From Rhizophagus irregularis (Eukaryota > Glomeromycota > Glomeromycetes > Glomerales > Glomeraceae), in NCBI RefSeq assembly GCF_026210795.1, contig NC_089457.1, positions 3,100,001 to 3,164,000 of the forward strand: a stretch of DNA of 64,000 nt, written 5' to 3'. Position numbers and translations under genes: made by a program. Shown here piece by piece: positions 25,578 through 36,153 of this stretch; the first letter of the stretch is position 1, and every line of letters starts with the position of its first letter. The notes beneath the pieces were generated by a model. The model was not told the origin of the DNA. It ran no database searches and saw nothing but the letters and a program-made list of their open reading frames with translations.

Positions 25578-27769
25578 ATGTCTTCTATTCGTAAAGAATT
25601 AGTTTATACTGCATTGAAAGAAGCAGATGCTTTATCAGATATTAATATTTATCATGATTTAACAAAAATGCATGAATTTAGACAAAATACCATTCTTGCT
25701 GACAAATCTCTTAATGAAGAAGAAAAATCATATGCAATTACAATATTAATTAAAGAATATGATTTTGATAAAATTATTTATAATGTAGGACCAAAAAGAA
25801 TTTGCGAAAATTGTCATCTAGAATGTTTAGCTACATCATATTGTGAACAATGTATAAGAAATTATTTGAAATCAAATTTTTTAAATTGGACATCCGAAAA
25901 TGATATTATTGATAAAATAATACAGAAATGTCAAATGGAAATAGTTAGCCCAGAATATGTAACTGAATGGATCCCATATAATAATTTGCAAAATATTAAA
26001 TATTTAACAAGAGGTGGATATTCTGAAATTTATATAGCAGATTGGATTGGCGGAAAATATATAGAATGGGATTCTGAACAACAATTATTAAAGAGAGATC
26101 GTACACATAAAGTAGTACTTAAAAGGTTGGACAATATTGAAGATACCAATAAAAGTTGGTATGATGAGGTACTGGACAAAATACATAAAAATTTAAATAT
26201 GTAAGATAATAATTTTCTTTTTTAAAAAAAAACAATTCTTAATAATTTTAATAATTTAATAGGTCGTATCACATTTAACAATAAGCAACAAATGGAGTAG
26301 CATTGTTCATTGTTTTGGTTTAACTCGAGAACCCTCAAAAGGTGATTATATGCTTGTAATGGAACAATTAGATACAAATTTAAGAAATTATTTAAAACAA
26401 AATTATAACAAACTTACATGGAATGATAAAATTAAAATAGCTTATGATATAATTGTTGCACTTTATTATGTTCATAAGGAGGAATCGATTCATAGAGATT
26501 TGCATTCAGGAAATATATTATATTCACAAAATAATGATTATTGGTACATTAGCGATCTTGGATTTTGTGGTCCTGTTAATAAACCATTAGGGGCCGTATA
26601 CGGAAACCTTCCATATATAGCACCCGAAGTTATTATTGGTAAAGAATATTCTTATGCATCAGATATTTACGGTATTGGCATGCTCATGTGGGAGATTTCA
26701 TCCGGACAACCTCCTTTTACCAATTTAGATTATGATTATAATCTTGCAATGAATATTGTTGATGGTATGAGACCAATGATAGTATCAGAAATTCCTTTAG
26801 AATATAAGGAATTAATGGAACAATGTTGGAATGCTTATCCAAAAGAAAGACCTGACATTAAAATTTTAAAGAATAAAATAGATTACATAAAAAAGTCTTA
26901 TTATCATAACGAAACAAAGAATATTGTCAAAGACAATATTATTAAACCTAATACTGATAGCAACAAAATATATACAAGTCAAGTTTATGAATTTAAAAAT
27001 TTTCCGGAACCGAGGAACGCAGCAGAAGGTATGAATAACATTCATATATACAATATTGATATCATTATTTTATCTAAAATTTATAATTTTATTTTTCAAT
27101 TAAAATTTATAAAAATTAGAGGAACAAAAAGGTATTTATTTACATATGCTCAATTCGAATTCGATGTAAAAACCAAAATATTATTTTTTAATCTTATATT
27201 GTTGTTGAAAGAATTTCATAGTAGATACAGTTTTAATATTCCTGAGAATAGTAAGCATTTCATTTAAAAATATTTTTAAATTATTAAATAAAATGTTATT
27301 AATTACTTTATTATTATTATCTTAGTCGATGATTTCAATAATTCAGGTAACAGAAATAATATTAATCTTAATTTATATTTTCAATATAATAATAATTAAG
27401 TTAATTTCTTGATAAATTTAGATAAAATTATTGAATTATACAAAGAATTAAATTTGAATAATGCAAACAATTCAAATAATGGTAAGTAATAACAATAAAT
27501 ATGATTTTATTAATAAAAAAAAAGTATTTAATTTAATTAAATATGAATATATTTTTAGATATCCAAATTGATTCTGAAAGAGAAACTATGCAACAAATAA
27601 AAAAGATAAATATTAAAATTAATGGTATGTAAAATAAATTACATACAATTTTTTATATTATAAAATTAATAATAAAATTTATCTCTTTATAGATGATGAA
27701 GATGCGTATGATGATGCAAATCTTCATTCAGAAGAACAAGATGAATTACAAATTTCTGAGTTCGATTAA
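25578..27769 (+). CDS. TKL-like protein kinase A with Cys-rich N-terminus and cassette-exon tail
   Basis: Exons: 25578-26168, 26263-27028, 27120-27131, 27212-27250, 27326-27346, 27422-27481, 27559-27624, 27693-27769; 543 aa, all phases closing. Residues 76-92 carry Cys at 76, 79, 83, 89 and 92 (CENC...C...CEQC), a possible metal site found in this Glomeromycotina family. The kinase domain is about 140-400. It has a degenerate glycine loop (RGGYSEIYIADW, about 145-156), Lys182 in VVLK, HRDLHSGN (about 274-281), DLG in place of DFG (295-297), APE at about 317-319 and the late QCWNAYPKERPD block. The catalytic Lys, HRD Asp and DLG Asp are all present, so activity is plausible. After the kinase domain, exons 3-8 encode a short acidic, Asn-rich tail. 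The ORFs that end at 26204 and 27267 are read-throughs into introns. Kinase gene B on the other strand is a paralogue with the same first splice site. Confidence 0.85.
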
Positions 27770-28841
27770 TAGATAATTAATATTTAATCATTTTATGGAT
27801 AAATTATGATATATATATATGATTTATATGGGATCATAAGTTCATAACTAACTATTATTGTTTATTTATTAAAAGTAACTATATTTTTATTTATATTGAA
27901 TTAATTATAGAATTCTCATCTTTCATTACATTTTAATATTTTCTTAAAATTATAAGATTTATAATATCGCATATAATTTCAATATGACAAAAGTAAACAT
28001 ATTTCGCAAAGTGTTATATCACGTGATTTTTCGCAGAAGATCTGTGGATCTGTGGAAAGAATTATCTAGCATAAAAGTCGTTTTCATATGTTAATTAACG
28101 GTTAAATTTAAGCAAAAATCGCACAATTGTGAGAAAACTACATAATACTAGAGAAGGGAATGACTCATTATATATAAAAAAATCGTATGATATATGTAAA
28201 AAGACCCAAGGAAAAATAATATGCTAAAATATTATATCTTTAAACAACACCACATTTCACGCGCGTCAGATTCCGCTTTTACATGCGAATTTTGATAACT
28301 TTTTTATTATATTATTATATTTAAATATCAACAAATGGCTTATAATGATAATTAACCAACTCCAAATTACTAAAAAAAAATATTTATTAATTATTTAATT
28401 GTCAATTCGTTTAAGATTAGCACAATTTTTACTTTTTTAGCATTATTTGTTCGGGGGCGAAATTTAACGAAAATTGTATAGTTGGTAATAAATTCACAAA
28501 TACTAAAACTGCGATAACTCAATATTTTTTAATAAAAATCATATGATATATGTAAAAAAAAACTCAAGGAAAAATAATATGTTAAAATAATTATAACATT
28601 ACTATAGAAAAAATGACTTTACATTGTAACGCGCATCAGATATGTATTTTACATATACGATAGTGCCGTTCTTAGACGGATCGGCAATTAAATGAAATAA
28701 AGTAGTAAATAATTAAAAGTTAAGCTATTTTACATACTTACAAAAAAAAATATTAAACATATTAACATTATATTGCTATCTTTTTGATTAAAAATTTTAT
28801 TCATGAAAATCGGTCATATCTGCTAGGCATTTAAACATTTA
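27770..28841. other. Convergent 3' spacer with a diverged direct repeat
   Basis: Between kinase A (plus) and the lactone oxidase (minus). A block at about 28180-28300 (gatatatgtaaaaagaccca, then ACGCGCGTCAGAT) recurs at about 28535-28650 (gatatatgtaaaaaaaaact, then ACGCGCATCAGAT), about 355 bp apart. No gene is seen. Confidence 0.5.
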
Positions 28842-30817
28842 TTATTTGGTTCCATAGATCACTTGTTTCAACGATTCGTTATCGAAAAAAATGCCATTTG
28901 GATCATACTTTGCACGGACAGCCTCAAATTTTTTGGCACGTTCGCCCAACTGTTCATGTAGATATTGAGTAATATTCGGCACATATTCCCAAGATTTAGC
29001 CCAATGCGGTCTAGTATGATCATCAAAAGCAAATAAAATTAGATTCAAGTGCAAAATAATCATAGAGTTCATATATTAATTTCTTTTACCTCGCATTATA
29101 TTTTTGCATCCATCTTTGAGCAAGTTCGATCGAAAATTCCTTAAATAATGGTGTATCTTTTATAGATAAGACTTCGATAAAGAAATAGTAGGCATCAGGA
29201 TCTTTATCGTATGCGTCTGACAAGATAGCGCTCGAGCTTTTGGTGATACGTATTTCAACGACTAAATTAAGAGGATATTGTCCCTTCTTCGCGTATTCAA
29301 AAATCTATTGATAATTCGAGATTGAGGATAAATTTAAAATATAACATTGTACAAGCCTCAAAGAAATTAAAAACACATACTCTATTAAAAATGTAATCAA
29401 TTTCCGTTATGACATTTTCAAAGTCTTTATCGGCTTTAATTGCAAATTCCAAATCCTCGCAAGGTAAATTATCAATTCCTGCCTGATAATGTATTGCATC
29501 AGGTGCACTCCATACGTCATTATGTTCTACCAACTTTACTTTTCCAGCTAAGTTGGCGATTAATGGAGTCTTTTCCGGGGAATTTAGAATTTCCTGATAA
29601 AAGTGATGAGCTATTTTGGTAGATGCGTCTTGAGCGATACGAAGGAAAAGTTGCTGGAGTTCATTTAAAGTGACAGGATCAGTAGACTTTGTCCATCGTT
29701 TAATCCATAGTCTTTCCGTTTCTTTTGATATTAAATGATCTTTTGTTAGTGTATTAAATGGCCAATAGAAAATTTCAATTCCATCCGAATTTTTCACAAG
29801 ATCTCTGATAGCGGCTGAATCAAACTTAGACTTAAGCGGATAAGTGTCAGTCATTCGAAGATCGTACATTGGTTCAACACGTAAGGTTACCCTAGACATG
29901 ATACCTAATAAACCTACGATAGATAATGTAGAAAGTATTAATTTCTATTGAGCTTACGCCTGCAAATTAAATGTAAGCGAACCACATGAAACATTGGCTT
30001 ACCTAAACTGACACGTGCAGCCTCCATTTCATCACGGTTCTTTTCATCTGAAAATTCATGTAATTCACCATCGCCAGTCACGATTTGTAAACCAACAACT
30101 TGATCAACGATTGTTCTCGCTTCAAATTTAGCACCATGACTTCCAGTTGCGACAACACCTCCAATCCTTACATTATCAAGGACGGTCATAGAAGTGATCG
30201 TCAATGGTGGATTATTCCTCTCGAGTGCTTTATCGATTTGCGAGATTTGAGCTCCTGGATTATAAAATTAGCATTAGTATAAATCAATCTGGCTTATTTC
30301 ACGTTCGTTATAAGTGACGGTATCAAAATAACCGTAAAGGTACATTTATTTACAACTTACCAGCTTCAGCATGAACCACATATCCATCATCTCTCTTTTC
30401 AATATCAATTTTATCCATATTGTTTAAAATCACTAAATAATCATTTGTCATTGAAAGCGAACTCCAACTATGACCTTCAGCAGCACATCGAATTTTCTTT
30501 CCATTCTTTTGTGCACTCTTTACATAACTTTTTAAATCTTCAACGCTCTTTGGGTAAAATATTTTATCTGGTTTAAACGAAATATTTCCTGCCCAATTAT
30601 GCCAAACGGTTTCCCCAGATTCATCAGATTCATTAACAAGAGCTGTAGTATCTACGATCGCTCTTTGTGTTTCTTGTCTTCTTGCACGTTTTATAATGGA
30701 AGACTCTTGATCTTTGAGAGAATCAAGAATCGTATATTCGAAATTTTTGAGTTCCCTTACTAGAAATCCTTCCATATTCAAAAATGATTTTACTTTTAAC
30801 AAAAACGGAGTAAACAA
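28842..30817 (-). CDS. FAD-dependent sugar-1,4-lactone oxidase (D-arabinono-1,4-lactone oxidase-like)
   Basis: Exons on the minus strand: 30817-30361, 30254-30003, 29913-29381, 29304-29090, 29010-28842; 541 aa with all phases closing. The FAD-binding (PCMH-type) domain covers about residues 80-265: FKPDKIFYPKSVEDLKSYV, CAAEGHSWSS with His116 in the position where lactone oxidases attach FAD covalently, and GGVVATGSHGAKFE. The C-terminal ALO domain ends with RPHWAKSW (His488, Lys491), the HWxK signature of aldonolactone oxidases. YDPNGIFF near the end is also typical. Fungal enzymes of this group oxidise D-arabinono-1,4-lactone to D-erythroascorbate with release of H2O2, usually at the mitochondrial outer membrane. 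The substrate here is inferred. Length is close to yeast ALO1. The first Met at 30817 gives a 14-residue lead; Met at 30775 (MEGFLV) is an alternative start. Confidence 0.85.
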
Positions 30818-31568
30818 TACTCTTTTATACTTTATGAATCTTTTTTAGTCTTCTATTTTTAGTTCAATGGATTTGTTACTCCGATACGCCATTATAAATG
30901 AATGTTGGTATTGATTGGTTTTTAAATAGCCATTTGTTGTTTTTGATTAAAATATTATATGGTAATTTATTTCCTCTTTTGTTATTACATCAAACATAAT
31001 CAAGCAACACATTTATTTTTCGGATTGTTTATTATTTAAAAAAGTACGCCATAGTTTAAGCTAAACTGTAAATAATCTAATAATATTTATGCTTAAAATA
31101 ATCAAATCGAGTAAAATATTACTTTTAAACAACCATTTTTTTGTTTTACATATTTTGACATGGTATACTATATATGGTAGTTCAATTTATTTTAAATAAT
31201 TATTTAAAAAAAGTTAAATCTATATCACATGTTCGAATTACGTAAAAAATACCTATTTAAATAGCTATTGTAGCTTATGTGTGACGATCATAAAATAGAA
31301 AATATAATCGGCCTTTCATTTATGGTAATTTAAATAAGAAACGTGACAACATAGGGCGTAGTTAATCTACTGTACAACGTCACATTTTTTTGCGAATCAT
31401 TGATGTATTTTCATACACTATAGATATTATAAACCTTTATTAGCTATTAAAGACCAATATATAATTTTAAATTGTCATCCTGAATTAGTTTACCTAGAGC
31501 TTTAAAATCTGGGATTCCTCTTGAATTCATCAAATTTACGTCTCGAACTTCTTTCGAATTCAACACCA

Positions 31569-31745
31569 CCGGTACCCTGCAAAAAAAATCGATCCGTTTT
31601 TTATATTCCGTCTCTTTTCCGTAAAGGGCTCATATTTCCGGAATTAATAACCTTATATCCCGGAATTTATCGAATTATTTACATTTTCGTGAATGGATCC
31701 GTGAAAGGCTGAAATAACGGATAAAATTTTTTATAGGGGTACCAC
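31569..31745. mobile_element. Short MITE with GGTACCC ends
   Basis: GGTACCCTGCAAAAAAAATC at the left is matched in reverse at the right (GGTACCCCTATAAAAAATTT). The interior has a 'tttccg...cggaaa' type inner symmetry. Non-coding; the 63-residue ORF inside it is incidental. Confidence 0.45.
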
Positions 31746-34212
31746 TAATTGTTGTACCGCATATTCTCAATAATCAAAATAATCAACCAATTTATACCTA
31801 TCCGTGTTACTATTTTTAAATTACCAGATAGTTTAAATAATTATTCGATGATGAGAAAACAAATGGCGAAAATAAAAATAGTAATGATATCATCGTTTGA
31901 AAAAATAACAGCTTTATAATAATTTAATTTTTATTCATATTCCTGTGTACAGTATAATATTAATATTTCATTTAACCATTTTCGATTCCTCTAAAAAAAA
32001 AATGAAATTCTCCTAAAAAACGATTGCCTAAACTTTTTTATTCTGGAGATTGGCAGGCACTACAAGATAATAAAATAGAACGAAATAACATTAATTCATA
32101 CACTATTATACGAAGATTTCGGTATGGAGAGATTTGGTAATCATGACGCCTCTAGGATGGCAAGAGGGTTGCGGTAGGTATGGACGTACCATTGCACGAA
32201 AATCCCGTTAAATCCCTTGAGGTGAAGTGGTGAGAGGAAGAGCAGAGAAGGAGTGGCTTGCCAAATTTCAATGTATTTCTTCTTTTATCATGTAATATGT
32301 TCTTTTACAGTTAATAAAGAAATGCGTTTACTGTTTTTTTTTTAAAAAAAACATTAATTATACAGTACACCAAATTTCTCTAAGGCGCAGCAAAAATAAG
32401 TAAGGATTAAAATTTTAAAATAAATTTTAATTAATTTTATTGTATTTTGGAATGCAAATTACTCAATAAAAGATTATTCTATTTTAAAAATTCAAATAGA
32501 AAAACGATTTGATTGTAAAGGGCAATTAATCATGAGTATTAATCTAATTAATTTATGGATTCATTTGATTAAAAGCATGTAAGAAAAATGTTGAATGATA
32601 TCATATTGATAATACACAAAAAAAAATGAGTTAGGGATCGGACATATAAAGATTCAAAGCCACACACAATGTAGCCCTGTCGGTGAATCGTTTGTCGATG
32701 AGATAATTGTCGGTTAACATATTGTAGAGTCACATAGTACTTTTCTCAAGACACAAAAATGTAATATAACTTTAGTTAGTTTCACAAACCAAATTGATGT
32801 AAAACGAAAAAGAAGCCAGCGGCCTTAGAATGACTTTGCGAATTTGCCGTGGTTTTTATTTTTTTTTAAAAAAAATTTTTTTATCCGATAACATTTCATA
32901 CATATGTAAAAAACAAACATTAGTTCAAAATAATAAAAATCAATAAAATATAATTGTCTGAATAGTGAGTACCGGAATAATGAGTATCAGGAATAATGAT
33001 TTCGATTTAGCACTGTCGGGATTTTCATCCCCTGTACTTTCCTTTTTTGGATGAAATCATCATCTTGATAATCTCACTTAAAAAAATTTATTTTATTATT
33101 ACTGTCTAGAAGTAAGTTGTACAAAATACTGAATAATGTATTATATATATAGGTAAAACAGTATGGATCCAAAACAAAATTGGTCAGAGGTACAGTACAT
33201 GGGCTCAAGTTTCGGCCTATACTGAATTTAAATGTAATAGCTACGAAAGATGTTTTATCACTAGTGGAGACTCATCTGCTCATTATGACTTCCATTTTAC
33301 TATACCTGATGATCAAAAAAGCTTTTACCTTAATTTTGAACTTCAATTCTCATTTGAAGAAAACAAATGGCGTGGACCATTCGATATTCGATAATACCAA
33401 TGATATCTATTGGCACCTTCATGGTTTCCTTAATGATTGGAAAGTTCAATCATACACAATTAACATAATGATAAATATTTTTTTCTCAGATATACATGAA
33501 TATGTTGTCAAGTAAATAACATAAAGCTTTTGCCATCAACAGTTCAACCATTTGTTGCTCGAGAATTTTAAAGTAATGAAAAAAATCCTGACGATATTTA
33601 TATCTATTTTTAAGAATAAACAGAGTTTAGACAGATTAAACGTCTTGAGTTCTTGAACTGATTGAAACGTAATTTCTTTGTTTTGATACGTTAAGAGACC
33701 CATAATACCGTATTTATAAATCAATTTTCGCTTCACTCATAATAGATGTTAATCGGGAGATGTAAATTAAATCAGAAAGTGAATTGTCATGTGATCATCA
33801 TGTGACGGTCCTGATGTTTAATTACATTTATTATATTTATTAAATATATGAGATTTGTTAAACTATATATATATTTATATATTAAATTTATTAAACATAG
33901 CAAATATTTATTATATGCAATATTTTTATTATAAATATAGGATATTTTTGTAGTAATGTTTCTTTCAGATAACGAAAAGATAATAAAGTTTTATTTAAAG
34001 TAATAAAAGTGATTGAATATATATGCTGATGCTGTACTACTGTACATGTCTGATCAGATGTTTGTTATACAGTTTATTATTTATTTACTGTTAATACATA
34101 TACCTTCTGCTTACATAATTAAATTATTTGCTTAATATTTTTAAGCGTAAAGAACTGACCTAACAGTATGATGCACATTACTTATTGTGCATAATATATT
34201 CGGGTCTGGCTC

Positions 34213-34432
34213 CATTTCACCGACAATCATTTCACCGACAGTTTTGAAATCCTAATCCACTTACCCTAACCTAATAGGCTAATACTAACCCTAACCCTAA
34301 CCTAACATTAATCCTAAATTCCCTTGTTGGTGAGAATGATGATTGTCGGCAAAACATTTGTCTGCGAATGACACTGTCGGTGAAACGTCTGTCGGTAAGA
34401 TAATTGTCAGTGAAATGATTGTCGGTGAAATG
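34213..34432. mobile_element. MITE with repeated TTTCACCGACAATCA ends and telomere-like core
   Basis: The left side has TTTCACCGACAATCATTTCA then CCGACAG. The right side carries the inverse repeats (GTCGGTGAAACG, GTCGGTAAG, GTCAGTGAAATG, GTCGGTGAAATG). Between them lies a C-strand telomere-like run, CTAACCCTAACCTAA, at about 34280-34303. Related but decayed motifs (cggtgaatcg, tgtcgatgag, tgtcgg) occur near 32680-32715. The short minus-strand ORF across this region is just translated repeat. Confidence 0.6.
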
Positions 34433-34629
34433 AATGCGACCCATATATTCTGCGGTAGAATACATTAAACTTCTAGAAAATGATTATTTTTACCATTATA
34501 TCAAGCACCACTAGTACTAATCCTGTAAACTACGTGATCATACACTGCTATTTTTATCACATATAAATACATCAAAATAAGATTAAAACTTATACGACCT
34601 TTACTGTATTATGAATTATTCAAAAACGA

Positions 34630-34767
34630 CTTTACAGAAACTTCAATATCGTAGCGATGGCTTGCATATATGTAATTTCTTTACGATTACATAATGTGGT
34701 CACTATGTATTTATAACGCAGTTACTGCGCATTAAGCCATCGCTACGATCTTGAAGTTTCTGTAAAG
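34630..34767. repeat. Near-perfect inverted repeat, 34-bp arms
   Basis: Arm 34630-34663 (starting CTTTACAGAAACTTCAATAT) is matched in reverse by 34734-34767 with a single mismatch seen; the loop is about 70 bp. The arms include CGTAGCGATGGCTT. This is either a young fold-back MITE or a structured non-coding element. No flanking target duplication is obvious. Confidence 0.6.
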
Positions 34768-36153
34768 GAGCAGCCTACGACAGAAAAAGGAGTGCTGATT
34801 TAAGCTATTAAAAATTGAAATGCGATTCCTCTTGTTCATTTGTATAAACAATCAATTTATGTGATATCGATAATAGATTAAAAATAAAAGAATTAACAAT
34901 GCGAAGCATCATATGGATAAATATACAAGAAACGTATTGTATATCACTACGAGCTCCTGAATATTAATAAAATCCTAAATACATTATTTGTTTTTTATTT
35001 AGCTATACCAATTCCTTGAATATCTTTGGTGCAAATGGAATTAATTTTCTTGTATATCAATGCGCATTGCCCTCCAGACATAACATGATATCTGGTACTA
35101 AGGAGTTTGGCAACATATGATCAGCTTACGATAATCTCTAATAATAACATTCTCCATGATTATATTTTATTCATCATATAATCTCACTTTTTTATTTTAT
35201 TCAACTGCTTTGATTTCATTCTTTTTCATTTTGATAGCAATTTCCAGGATTTAAAATTGCCAATTTCAGCTGCTTCTTTATATAATTCAAAGCTTTGATT
35301 TCATTTTTCCATTTTTAAACAATATCCAAGATTATGTATTAAATCAAGATCACCCTATTCAACTAACTACTTTAAATAATTCATGATGATATAAAGATTT
35401 TGAGTGAAAGCTACCATTTATTTGCATTTTTATTCTTCTATTTCATTGGTAATTTGAATGAATGACAAAGGTATTTGAAAGTTAAAGAATAATAACAAAT
35501 AGATTAGTGGATTATCAACAAAAGAAAGGGAATATCAGCTGAAGATAATGCATTGAATAGTAATGAATGACTCAAGAGTTTTTTATATTGAAGTTATTCA
35601 ATTGTTAATGTGGCATTCTGATGCTTAGATTGTAACTTTGCATTATATATTTGGTGCTTCTGGACATTTCTTGTCAAGATATGCTTGCATTTATTTAAAA
35701 ACAGCTTGTTGAAAATCTTTAAATAAAATTTACATAAGGATGTGAGTCAACATTTCCATTTCTACTCCTAAAATATTCCAAAACAGGACTCTTTTTCTTG
35801 TCTTTTTAATTATTTTAGTATAGTAATGTATAAGAAATTGACTGTTTCTGCCAAGTAATAAGAAAATGGCAAATTGAAAAATGATAACAAAATTGTATAA
35901 AATACTTAATAAATATATAAAAAAGTTTATTTAATAAAATTTGATTTGATTTATAATAATATTCAGTACAATTAATAATAAAAATAAAATTTAATAATGA
36001 AAAATAACTGCATTTAACATTTAGAAAATTATAAAAATGCTAGATAATTTCATTTTTTTTTGTAAAAAAAAAAATTAACAATAAGTTACCATTCCCACTT
36101 TCCACCTTTCTATTTATCTCCAATTTAAAAACCATAAATTCTATAGTATAATA

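Larger units (their letters stand above)
30818..36153. other. Large gene-free region with MITEs and fold-backs
   Basis: No gene is supported over 5.3 kb. It holds the MITEs at 31569-31745, 34213-34432 and 34630-34767. A less AT-rich patch at 32120-32260 could not be identified. At 33163-33515 a short ATG frame is stopped and another frame opens, which looks like a decayed fragment of unknown origin. 35000-36100 is AT-rich and featureless. Confidence 0.5.

Noticed and set aside
26169-26204. Extension of kinase A first ORF by 11 codons to a stop
   Set aside because: This is the start of the first intron; splicing at GTACTG joins to VSHLTISNKW and restores the kinase.
27029-27267. Long 3' extension of the kinase A ORF
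   Set aside because: Read-through of introns 2-4; hydrophobic, AT-rich translation; spliced form gives the family-typical EEQ..FHSRYSFNIPEN pattern.
32120-32260. Less AT-rich patch as a possible structured RNA or LINE tail
   Set aside because: No conserved motif, promoter or partner copy could be seen in this window.
33163-33515. Possible gene with ATG at 33163 and a 111-codon ORF in another frame
   Set aside because: The first frame stops early and the second has no recognisable domain or splice sites.
34271-34465. 64-aa minus-strand ORF rich in FTDN repeats
   Set aside because: It is the translated TTTCACCGACAATCA repeat of a MITE.
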